Assembly: GCA_026004775.1 (NCBI GenBank)
Contig: BPJU01000002.1
Span: forward strand, 242,435-306,434
Direction: 5' to 3'
From: Pirellulaceae bacterium
GTDB taxonomy: Bacteria > Planctomycetota > Planctomycetia > Pirellulales > Pirellulaceae
Length of the DNA: 64,000 nucleotides
The notes under the pieces are model-generated. The model saw only the letters and a program-made list of their open reading frames with translations, did not search any database and was not told where the DNA came from. Of the stretch, positions 39,300 through 47,258 are shown one piece after another (position 1 is the stretch's first letter; each line of letters starts with the position of its first letter). The translations under genes and the position numbers were made by a program.

Positions 39300-40087
39300 G
39301 CCCTGTTCGCCGGACGCCCCTAGTGCGCCTGGTAATGCATTTTAGGAGTGTTTGCTTGCCCCAAATTCCGGTTGCCGTGGATGGGGGCATTTCGCCGAAG
39401 ACCGGTCGTGGCAAGTCGCAAGGTTGTCAGCTGCGGTGTTGGCAGTGTGACGGGTGTGGTTGCTGGTATGTAATCGGTGAAGCTCAGGCGTTGACTCGAG
39501 ACGGCGTCCGGACTATTCCGTTTACGGGAATCGACACCACCGGCCAGGGCGAGGTGGTGATCATCCAGAGCACGAATGAACTGCAGTTTGACTGCCGCGT
39601 CCGTACCCGCCTGACGCTGGGGCGACGGATCGGTGAAAACAATTTGCTAGAAATATCCTATTTCGGTTTTCAGTCATTTGTTGTACGGTCGGAACGTGGT
39701 GACGCAAATGGCGAATTGCCGTCGCCATTTTCTGGGTTTGATCCCTTTTTCTTTGGGACTGTTGTCGGTTTCGATTGCGCCAACATACATCAGTTGTAAT
39801 ACAGTTCCGGTATCCAAAGTGTAGAGGTCAACGCGGCACGCCACAGACATTTTTCGGATAGGTGGAGCGGTGGGTTGCTGGTGGGGTGTCGCCTGGTCAT
39901 TATTGATGAATCGTTCCTATTTCATAGCGTCGCCATCGGGGGTGCGCCGGGTGGAGGGGATGCTTCCGGAACGGTTCGTAATGACACGTCCCACAACGTG
40001 GTGTTGTTTCGGATCGGCGGGAACCTCGGCTTCCAATGGTTTGACCATCTGACGATCTACGGCAAACGGCGTGCAGGGGTGTGCTGA
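39296..40087 (+). pseudogene. Decayed planctomycete outer-membrane beta-barrel protein (BBP7-like)
   Basis: One frame from 39296 to 40087 is interrupted by a single in-frame TAA at 39797-39799. Before it are WYVIGEAQALTRDG and RLTLGRRIGENNLLEISYFG; after it SGIQSVEVNARHRHF, LLVGCRLVIIDESFLF and NVVLFRIGGNLGFQWF. Together these follow the order of a barrel family common in planctomycetes (aromatic start, LG-rL-E-sYFG, then sxEvN, GxRyi-iEE-f, Gf-iGg). A signal peptide is not evident and the end looks shortened. Family assignment is from memory of the pattern; loss of function is inferred from the stop codon. Confidence 0.6.
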
Positions 40088-40249
40088 CTGCTCGCGAGTG
40101 TTTGCACAAGGTAGCAGAGGCGAACGGTAGCTAATCCGGACCGGTGGCGGTGCCCGTAGTCGGCTTTCCCCAGGTCGGCCCATGGCGGACCACCCGGTGA
40201 TTTCCAGTTTTTGCGACGGCCAGGTCCGCTCGAGTGTCCGGCCAAGCGG

Positions 40250-40255
40250 TATAAT
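40250..40255 (+). promoter_or_regulatory. -10 box before the coiled-coil repeat gene
   Basis: TATAAT at 40250-40255, 44 nt before the ATG at 40299. No good -35 at standard spacing. Confidence 0.4.
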
Positions 40256-40298
40256 GTATTGATCACCGGGATTCGTGCGTGGTTTGGGGGACTGGCTG

Positions 40299-41774
40299 AT
40301 GGTTTTTTCTGATGCGGATCTTCGGGAATTACTGAACCGCCTTCAAAGCGACCCGGTTGCGTGCCAGCAACTCCGTAACCTGCTGCGCGATCCGATCCTG
40401 GAGAGACTTTCATCCGAAGTGGCGGGTTTAGCGGAAGCCCAGCGGGCTTTGGCGGAAGCCCAGCGGGGTTTAGCGGAAGCGCAGCGGCAAACGGAAGAGC
40501 GTTTGCGGGGCTTGACGGAGCGGTTGGAAACATTAACGGAACGCATTGACCAATTGGCCGAGGCGCAGCGTCGAACCGACGAGCGGTTGTCGGAGTTCGA
40601 GCGACGTACTGAGGAGCGATTCGCTCTTCTGGCGCAGCGGATGGAGGAGTTGGCCGAGGCGCAGCGTCGAACCGACGAGCGGTTGTCGGAGTTCGAGCGA
40701 CGTACTGAGGAGCGATTCGCTCTTCTGGCGCAGCGGATGGAGGAGTTGGCCGAGGCGCAGCGTCGAACCGACGAGCGGTTGTCGGAGTTCGAGCGGCGTA
40801 CTGAGGAGCGATTCGCTCTTCTGGCGCAGCGGATGGAGGAGTTGGCCGAGGCGCAGCGACAGACCGACGAGCGGTTGTCGGAGTTCGAACGACGTACTGA
40901 GGAGCGATTCGCTCGGCTGACGCAGCGGATGGAGGAGTTGGCCGAAGCGCAGCGACAGACCGACGAGCAGTTAGCGCGGCTTACGGAACGGATGGACCAG
41001 TTGGCCGAAGCGCAGCGACAGACCGACGAGCAGTTAGCGCGGCTTACGGAACGGATGGACCAGTTGGCCGAGGCGCAGCGACAGACCGACGAGCGGTTAG
41101 CGCGGCTTACGGAACGGATGGACCAGTTGGCCGAAGCGCAGCGACAGACCGACGAGCGGTTAGCGCGGCTTACGGAACGGATGGACCAGTTGGCCGAGGC
41201 GCAGCGACAGACCGACGAGCGGTTAGCGCGGCTTACGGAACGGATGGACCAGTTGGCCGAAGCGCAGCGACAGACCGAAGAGCGATTGGTAGCGCTTATC
41301 GAGCGTGTGGATCGGATTGACGATCGCGTGGGGGAGTTGGTGGGCGAGTCGTTGGAGCGGCGTTACCGAGACCGGGCGGCGGCCTATTTCGGTCAGGTGT
41401 TACGCAGATCGCGGGTTCTGGACAACCTGGTGCTTGAAGAGGCGTTGGAAGATCAGCTTTCGTCGGAGGAGGTGTGCGATATTCTGCGCACCGACGTTGT
41501 CGTGTCGGGAAAACCGCGGAGCCGTCCGGACGTGGAGGAGTTGTGGGTAGCGGTGGAAGTATCTTCGGTGATTGACACTACAGATGTGGAGCGAGTTGTG
41601 CGGCGCAGCCGGCTGCTGGCACGCGGAGGCCGGCCGGTCGTTCCGGCTGTGGCTGGAAAGGAGATCACTGCGGCGGCCGACGAGGTGGCGCGGACGGAGA
41701 GAGTGGCGATTGTGCGGGACGGAAGGATCAGCAACTGGGGCGAAGCGCTCACCGCAGCTTTGGCCTCCACCTAA
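40299..41774 (+). CDS. Long coiled-coil repeat protein with PD-(D/E)xK-like C-terminal domain
   Basis: A 491-aa protein; ATG at 40299 has GGGGG 8 nt upstream (a GTG at 40275 is possible). After ~50 residues it enters a continuous coiled coil of Leu/Glu/Gln/Arg heptads: four 32-residue units (LAEAQRRTDERLSEFERRTE...) then five 21-residue units (LAEAQRQTDERLARLTERMD...). The C-terminal ~145 residues (LVGESLERRYRDRAAAYFGQ onward) resemble the nuclease-like domain of DUF3782-type proteins, with D in ILRTDVVVSG and E in LWVAVEVSSVID; the canonical ExK Lys is Ser here. Function unknown; nuclease activity is doubtful. Confidence 0.78.
   Translation: MVFSDADLRELLNRLQSDPVACQQLRNLLRDPILERLSSEVAGLAEAQRALAEAQRGLAEAQRQTEERLRGLTERLETLTERIDQLAEAQRRTDERLSEFERRTEERFALLAQRMEELAEAQRRTDERLSEFERRTEERFALLAQRMEELAEAQRRTDERLSEFERRTEERFALLAQRMEELAEAQRQTDERLSEFERRTEERFARLTQRMEELAEAQRQTDEQLARLTERMDQLAEAQRQTDEQLARLTERMDQLAEAQRQTDERLARLTERMDQLAEAQRQTDERLARLTERMDQLAEAQRQTDERLARLTERMDQLAEAQRQTEERLVALIERVDRIDDRVGELVGESLERRYRDRAAAYFGQVLRRSRVLDNLVLEEALEDQLSSEEVCDILRTDVVVSGKPRSRPDVEELWVAVEVSSVIDTTDVERVVRRSRLLARGGRPVVPAVAGKEITAAADEVARTERVAIVRDGRISNWGEALTAALAST
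40554..41315 (+). repeat. In-frame coding repeats: 96 bp x4 then 63 bp x5
   Basis: Units begin at TTGGCCGA at 40554, 40650, 40746 and 40842 (96-bp period), then 40938, 41001, 41064, 41127 and 41190 (63-bp period), with a decaying copy from 41253. Neighbouring copies are nearly identical at the nucleotide level, so the array expanded recently. Both periods are multiples of 21 or 3 residues compatible with heptads. Confidence 0.95.
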
Positions 41775-42310
41775 GGTACATCTGCCCGAGCTATATGCGG
41801 CGTGGTTTCTGTGCAACATCCTCCCGATGAGCTGGCTTAGGGAGGCTTTTCGCCGTCGGTGGTGGGGACCTATTACAGCAACGGTTGAGCTAACAACGTC
41901 CTGCTCCTCGGAGGCAGCCTGATTCGGGATCCACTAAGGTATTGGCCGGCGTGCAGCCGGTCAATCCATCTAGTACCCGAGGGCCAGTCGAGGAAAGGTT
42001 GCCCTTTGCGGGTGAGCCGGTGTCGAGGCAGCATACTTTGTCACCGATGAATTGCTCTCCGATCCGAGGGTGAGCTTTTCTTCCGTTACGCACGCCAGCA
42101 CGGAAAAATGGGAAATAAACGGGGCGTTAGCAAAATGCAGTACCTCCTGTGCGAGGCTAAACCAACCGTCCCGCCAAAACGTCCAATTACACGCGCAGCG
42201 TGACAGTCGATACAGGACAAGGCTTCACTGACACTACGCGGCGATTACTTGGGCAAAAGGTAACCGTTCACGGTTGTCAAATAAAGAAAACGATATTGGT
42301 TTAGGAGGTA

Positions 42311-42360
42311 GCGGAAGTCGCAAGGCGGAACGCGCCAGCGTTCCGCCGTAAGACTTCCGC
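42311..42360. repeat. Nested perfect palindrome inside the MITE
   Basis: Outer arms GCGGAAGTC (42311-42319) and GACTTCCGC (42352-42360) enclose inner arms GGCGGAACGC (42324-42333) and GCGTTCCGCC (42338-42347) with a 4-nt loop; only short GCAA/GTAA bulges separate the arms. Confidence 0.93.
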
Positions 42361-42429
42361 ATTGAAAAAATCCTCGCGAAGCGTTTACTTTCCGTATGCG
42401 GAACACGCAAGTGTTCCGCACTTTCAATG
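42360..42429. repeat. Second nested palindrome inside the MITE
   Basis: Inner arms TGCGGAACAC (42397-42406) and GTGTTCCGCA (42411-42420) flank a GCAA loop; outer arms CATTGAAA (42360-42367) and TTTCAATG (42422-42429) also pair. Confidence 0.85.
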
Positions 42430-42656
42430 GTGAGGCACCGAACGACCCTCGAATTCAACCGTGAACGGTTACGGCAAAAGAAACTTGATGTTGGCATTGC
42501 GGCTGCGTATGCTCAAACGAGCAACGACATGCAACACTACGGCCGAGCGGCCTCACGCTGGCACACCAAATAAAGTGGATCCGAAGTGCAACGTGCACCG
42601 TGCGGAACAAAGCGTTATTTGCAAGCCCGGTTGGCGCAACGAACGGATGAAGGGCC

Positions 42657-43508
42657 ATGAAGTACCGAAAGGCCAGACCATCCGTGTTTTTCCGCGGTTG
42701 GAGTAAGTGGATTCGCATCGGGGTTCTCGTAGTGGGGCTGTTGGTAGGAACCGCCATGTGGTTCGAAGAAAATTTTATTTACTTCCCGTCGCCGTATGAT
42801 GAACAGTCGTACCTGGCTCGCCCCGTGTGGGTGTGCGAGGAATACTTTACGGCTTCCGATGGAACTCGTTTACATGGTTGGTACTACCCAGTCCAAAACC
42901 CGGACTGTGTGGTACTTCTATCGCACGGCAACGCGGGCAATGTAGCTGACCGGAACGAGCTTGCTTTGCTCATAAAGCGCCACCTACGCGCCTCGGTTTT
43001 CGTATACGATTACCGAGGATATGGTCGCAGCCAAGGCCGGCCCTCCGAAAAAGGCCTTTACCGGGATGCACTGGCTGCCTATCAGCATTTGACGGAAGTC
43101 CTTGGCACCGATCCACAAAAGGTGGTGTTGTGGGGCGAATCGTTAGGAAGTGGGGTATCGATCGAACTGGCCTGCCACGTGCCTCATCGGGCCGTCGTAC
43201 TCCAGGCTCCCTTCACGAGCCTCCCGGACGTGGCCGGCCGTGTCTTTCCTTTAGTACCGCTGCGACTGTTGATGCGCAATCGGTTCGACAATTTAACGAA
43301 AATCCAGAAGGTAGCCAGTCCCAAACTCATTATACACGGCACCGCAGACAGCGTGGTGCCGTTCGACATGAGCGAAAAGCTGATTGCCGCCTGCAGCCCT
43401 CCCAAGAAGTTTATCGCAGTGCCGCAGGCCGACCACAATGATCTTTGGCTCGTCGCCTCGGGCGAAGTCTGGAAAGAGATCGCGCAGTTTCTCTCCGAGC
43501 AACACTGA
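42657..43508 (+). CDS. Membrane-anchored alpha/beta hydrolase (ABHD13/17-like)
   Basis: A 283-aa serine-hydrolase-type protein. An N-terminal anchor (IRIGVLVVGLLVGTAMWFEE) precedes the fold: LSHGNAGN oxyanion strand, VYDYRGYGRSQGRP, the nucleophile elbow G-E-S162-L-G, the acid in IHGTADSVVP and the His in VPQADHNDLW. This complete triad and order match the BEM46/ABHD13-17 group, which includes thioesterases and lipases. The active site would face the periplasm. It begins 177 nt after the MITE and ends 180 nt before the interrupted STN gene. Substrate unknown. Confidence 0.88.
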   Translation: MKYRKARPSVFFRGWSKWIRIGVLVVGLLVGTAMWFEENFIYFPSPYDEQSYLARPVWVCEEYFTASDGTRLHGWYYPVQNPDCVVLLSHGNAGNVADRNELALLIKRHLRASVFVYDYRGYGRSQGRPSEKGLYRDALAAYQHLTEVLGTDPQKVVLWGESLGSGVSIELACHVPHRAVVLQAPFTSLPDVAGRVFPLVPLRLLMRNRFDNLTKIQKVASPKLIIHGTADSVVPFDMSEKLIAACSPPKKFIAVPQADHNDLWLVASGEVWKEIAQFLSEQH

Positions 43509-43576
43509 AAGGCCATGGCTGGTCGCTGGCTGGGTCGGCCGCCTCGGTGAGACCAGTCGGTGGCTGATCGATTTTT

Positions 43577-43606
43577 TTGACGTAGGTTGCCTGGGAAGTG
43601 TATCGT
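43577..43606 (+). promoter_or_regulatory. Possible promoter of the interrupted STN gene
   Basis: TTGACG (43577-43582), an 18-bp spacer and TATCGT (43601-43606), about 80 nt before the start codon at 43688. Weak -10. Confidence 0.3.
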
Positions 43607-43881
43607 AACAGTAGCTAATACGGCTTGGGTTCGTGATAGGCCGAAAATCGGGACAAAATTTTTCGGGGCGGCTCAAAGGAGATCCGTATGTCTTGTCGAC
43701 ACATCACTCGGCTGGCCGGTAGTGGACGGCGTTGCAAATTCGGTTTGTGGGCCGGTGTGGTCGGAATGGCCCTTTGGTCGGCCGATGCGGCTGTTGGCCA
43801 GTTGCCACCGACCGGCCTGGCAACGGGAGCTCGAACGACGGCGATTGACCAGCCGCTGGAAGCCGTGAGACCGGTATACAC

Positions 43882-45457
43882 CCTCGTTGTACCCGATAAG
43901 TCAAAATTGCTATTGTCTGAAAGCAGGCGATTCTGGTAATCATTGGGACCTGCGGAAGGTATGGAAGATTAGTCGACTAGTCAAGGAGGTTCCCAATGGT
44001 CGTTGCATGGGTAGCGGAGGAATTTAAGGAGTTGAAGTTGGGAGATAAGCGGTTAGACAAGCGATTCTTACGTGTTATGTCAGGTTTGGCGGGAGGTCCC
44101 AATAGGAGCATTCCGGAAACGTGTCGTGGCAAAAGGGAAGTAGATGCTGCGTATGAGTTATTTAAAAACCCAAAGGTTACACCAGAAAAGGTTCTGGAAG
44201 CGCACTTGCAAGCCACAAAGCAGCGCATTTCTCAAGAAAAGAGGGTGGTCGTGGCGCAGGATACCACAGAGCTGGACCTGACAAGGCCCGAGCAACAGGT
44301 GGCGGGAGTTGGTTACTTGGATAATCCTGCGCGGCGAGGGCTATATGCGCACATAGCACACGCGTTCACATGCGAGGGTGTGCCGCTGGGAACGACCTTC
44401 ATCAAGACGTGGACCAGATCCGGAGAGGAGTGGTCGGTTAGCAGTGAAGAGAGGCGCAAGAAGCGGAAGGCGGCGTCGATTGAAACGAAGGAGAGTTACC
44501 GGTGGATTGAGGGGTTTCGAGCTGTGGCGGCTCTTGCCCAAGAATGCCCGAACACGGAATTCGTGTGTGTTGCTGACAGCGAGGCGGATATTTACCAGCT
44601 GTTTTTAGAGCACGAAAAAGCTCCCGGAGTGCTGCTGCTTGTACGCGCTTGTCATAATCGAGTAGCCAAAGACGATTCGGGTAATATCGCGTTCCTGAAG
44701 GATTTCCTGAATGAGGCACCGGTTTGTTTGCAATACGAGGTTGTCGTTCGCGAGCGTGAGGCGAAAACCGCGTGTGAAAAGCGACCGCGCCGGCAGTCTC
44801 GTCCAAAACGGAAGGCGGCCTTGGAAGTGCGCGCAGCGTCGGTGACGCTGCAACCGCCGAAGCAACACAGTGGTGATTGCCCGGCGATTCGCATCAACGC
44901 GGTTTTGGTATGCGAGCGTGATGCACCAGCAGGCGAAGAACCAGTCGAATGGATCTTGTTGACCAATTTCCCCATTGACACGGCGCAGCAAGTGGCAGAG
45001 GTGGTCGACCTGTACTGTTTGCGTTGGCAGATCGAAGTTTACTTCAGGACGTTGAAGGAAGGTTGTCGCGTCGAGAAGCGGCGGTTCGAGTACCTGGACC
45101 GATACAGGAATTTTCTTGCGGTGGCGATGGTGTTGGCATGGCGGGTGCTGTATCTATCTCGCATGGGGGACACCTGTCCGGATATTAGTTGTGAGGCGAT
45201 ATTTGAGCCGTCGGAGTGGAAAGCCGTTTGGACAGTACTGAAGGGAGAACCTCCGCCGGCCGAGCCACCGAAGGTTAACGAAATGGTGAGGATGGTGGCG
45301 CGGCTTGGCGGCTACGTTGATTACAAGAACCGTCAGGACCGACCAGGCCCTCAAACTCTTTGGCGAGGGCTTCAGCGCATGTCTGATCTGAGCTGGGGTT
45401 GGGACGTATTCGGCCCGGAGGCACGATCAGGCTGACGATTTATCGGGTACAACGAGG
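43882..45457 (+). mobile_element. IS4-family insertion sequence, 1576 bp, complete
   Basis: Ends are perfect 18-bp inverted repeats: CCTCGTTGTACCCGATAA (43882-43899) and TTATCGGGTACAACGAGG (45440-45457). The 7-bp target site TATACAC is duplicated at 43875-43881 and 45458-45464. One transposase gene fills it. Intact ends, intact gene and intact duplication indicate a recent insertion. Confidence 0.95.
43996..45435 (+). CDS. IS4-family (IS50-like) DDE transposase
   Basis: A 479-aa cut-and-paste transposase with a perfect AGGAGG site 6 nt before ATG. The N-terminal domain starts with the family's WVAEEFKELKLGDKRLDKRF and DNA-binding GPNRSIPETCRGKREVDAAY; catalytic residues are the D in VVAQDTTELD, the D in CVADSEADIYQL and the E in the YREK-type block LRWQIEVYFRTLKEGCRVEK. 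The length and these motifs match Tn5/IS50-related transposases. The gene appears intact. Confidence 0.95.
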   Translation: MVVAWVAEEFKELKLGDKRLDKRFLRVMSGLAGGPNRSIPETCRGKREVDAAYELFKNPKVTPEKVLEAHLQATKQRISQEKRVVVAQDTTELDLTRPEQQVAGVGYLDNPARRGLYAHIAHAFTCEGVPLGTTFIKTWTRSGEEWSVSSEERRKKRKAASIETKESYRWIEGFRAVAALAQECPNTEFVCVADSEADIYQLFLEHEKAPGVLLLVRACHNRVAKDDSGNIAFLKDFLNEAPVCLQYEVVVREREAKTACEKRPRRQSRPKRKAALEVRAASVTLQPPKQHSGDCPAIRINAVLVCERDAPAGEEPVEWILLTNFPIDTAQQVAEVVDLYCLRWQIEVYFRTLKEGCRVEKRRFEYLDRYRNFLAVAMVLAWRVLYLSRMGDTCPDISCEAIFEPSEWKAVWTVLKGEPPPAEPPKVNEMVRMVARLGGYVDYKNRQDRPGPQTLWRGLQRMSDLSWGWDVFGPEARSG

Positions 45458-46421
45458 TATACACCCCGGCCACCAACCCTGAAGCGTGGGCCGTTCGGCA
45501 GCGTCTCGAAGACATCATCACTGTGGACTTTGATAACCAGCCGCTTACTGAGGTGGCACAGATACTTTCCGACGACACCCAAATACAGATTTGGTTGGAC
45601 AAGAAAGCCCTTAACGAGGCTGCCATCCCGACGGATAAAAGTATAACCGTCCATCTCCGCGGGCGAGTGCGGACGATCCTCGACTTGATTTGCCAGGAAC
45701 AGGACCTGGACTACTACATTCGCGACAATATTCTGATCCTCACAACGCCGGAGGAAGCCGAGCGCAAGATGGATACGCGGATTTATCCGGTGCAAGAAGT
45801 CCTCGACCGGTTGACCGGCCTTTATCAACCCCTGTCAGGAAGCACCTGGGGATGTCCAGCAGTCATGCCCGGTACGGCTCCGCGGCCGGGAGCCAGCAGC
45901 CCAGTGCCGGCAAACAACGATCAGTCTCAGGCCATAGAGCCTACCGGGTCGATTTCGGTCAGTTTTGACGGCCAGGTGCAGGTGCCTTCCGGCTCGGTGC
46001 CACGTCAAGCGGGGGAAGTTCCCATTTTCCAGCCAGCGGAAACCGGCCGGCAGTCTGCCGTCAATCCCTTGCCGGGTGGTGACCCTAGGGCGACGTCTCC
46101 ACAAGGCGCCTGCCCGACTTGTTGTTTCCCACCGGCGGTGATGCCTGCCAGTGGGCGGGAAGCTGCCGTTCAGGCTCTGATTGATACGCTGACGGCGAGC
46201 GTGGAGCCGGATTCGTGGGACATCAACGGGGGTAACGCTTTTATCATGGAATTGGGGGGCGTGTTGGTGGTGAGTCAAACAGAACGCGGCCATCGGGAAT
46301 TTGCAGAAGTGCTTGCCAGTTTGCGATCCGCTATCGAACGCAATGCAGATCATAAGGAGCAGCTTCCCTGATCATCGGCCGCAGCGGCACATCGGCGATC
46401 ATTCTCGGATTCCACACAGGA

Positions 46422-47000
46422 TCAGCTCGACCTTCGTTCGGGACGGCAAACCCGCAAGCTGGTTGCCCACTGCCCCTCGTGCTCGATGGTTTTCCGTCCC
46501 AAGCGAGTCGGTTGGGCGGTACGAGCCACGAGGCCGACCGCAAGCTGTTGGCGATGAAAGAGCACACGCCCGGCCACCGCGCACCACGGGCTGACGTTTG
46601 TCGTTATTCCGGTTTGGTTGAAAAACGCGTGTACAAACCCGTCGCGGCTCAATTGCGCCGGCCAACGAAGAAGCTGCGGGCGATCCTGCGCAATGACCTC
46701 CGCTAATCCCGGCACGAGCTGATCAAACAATGCCCCGATCTGTTCGTCGTCCGGTAGAATTGCGTCGCGCCCCAACGGCGCAATGACCACAGCGGCTACG
46801 CGGACAGGGATGCCGTAACACTCCAGGTGTAGCTCGTCAGATCGGGGAGTCTCTGTGCTCAATGCCGACATATCCAAACGTGGCGGCTCGGGTGCTTTCG
46901 CTTTCGGACGGCGTCGCTTGCTGAGAAAAAAAACTGCCGCTACTAAGGCCCCCGCTAGCACGACAACAAGTAGCACCCAAGACGGAATCGCGTCTAACAT
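46422..47000 (-). CDS. Small single-pass membrane protein, unknown function
   Basis: A 192-aa protein; ATG at 47000 is preceded by GAGGAG and gives MLDAIPSWVLLVVVLAGALV, an N-terminal membrane anchor followed by a basic KRRRPKAKAP stretch and a soluble domain (LHLECYGIPVRVAAVVIAPL; PDDEQIGALFDQLVPGLAEV). The topology suggests the soluble part is cytoplasmic. The frame could extend to 47075 but without a better start. It converges with the interrupted STN gene and diverges from the large protease fusion. No family recognised. Confidence 0.6.
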   Translation of the reverse strand: MLDAIPSWVLLVVVLAGALVAAVFFLSKRRRPKAKAPEPPRLDMSALSTETPRSDELHLECYGIPVRVAAVVIAPLGRDAILPDDEQIGALFDQLVPGLAEVIAQDRPQLLRWPAQLSRDGFVHAFFNQTGITTNVSPWCAVAGRVLFHRQQLAVGLVARTAQPTRLGRKTIEHEGQWATSLRVCRPERRSS

Positions 47001-47258
47001 GCGAGATCTCCTCTCGTACCGCGAACGGCTCGCAGCGTGCAGCCCGCCTGCGCAGTTCTGCAAGCCGATCCGCACGATATTCTAATGAAGACAATCTGGT
47101 TGTGGAGTGAACCGAAGCTGGTGTTGCTTTCGCCTAACCGTTCTTGGCGAATTGCGGAGTGCGGCAGACAATGAACGAGGGCGGTTGGGCGGCTACTCCC
47201 AAACTACCCGGCAGGTTTTCGTTTCGAAACGCAAACAAGTAGTCTAAGGAACGCGTCC

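Larger units (their letters stand above)
42260..42472. mobile_element. 213-bp MITE with 17-bp terminal inverted repeats and 8-bp target duplication
   Basis: Left end GTAACCGTTCACGGTTG (42260-42276) is perfectly inverted at the right end as CAACCGTGAACGGTTAC (42456-42472). The element is flanked directly by GGCAAAAG at 42252-42259 and 42473-42480. It encodes no protein and contains two large palindromes (42311-42360 and 42360-42429). Ends starting GTAA and 8-bp duplications are characteristic of the IS66 family, so it is probably mobilised by an IS66-type transposase encoded elsewhere. The rest of 41775-42656 shows no gene. Confidence 0.88.
43688..46371 (+). pseudogene. STN-domain exported protein gene interrupted by an IS4-family element
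   Basis: The 5' part (43688-43881) has an AAAGGAGAT ribosome-binding site, starts MSCRHITRLAG and encodes a signal peptide (FGLWAGVVGMALWSADAAVG). The 3' part (45465-46371) continues with AWAVRQRLEDIITVDFDNQP and a secretin/TonB short N-terminal (STN) domain (PLTEVAQILSDDTQIQIWLD; LDYYIRDNILILTTPEEAER), then a Pro/Ser-rich linker and a C-terminal segment. Removing the element and one TATACAC copy joins the parts in frame: 194 + 907 nt = 367 codons with no internal stop. A GTG-started remnant at 45523 could still be made but would lack a signal peptide. Confidence 0.9.
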
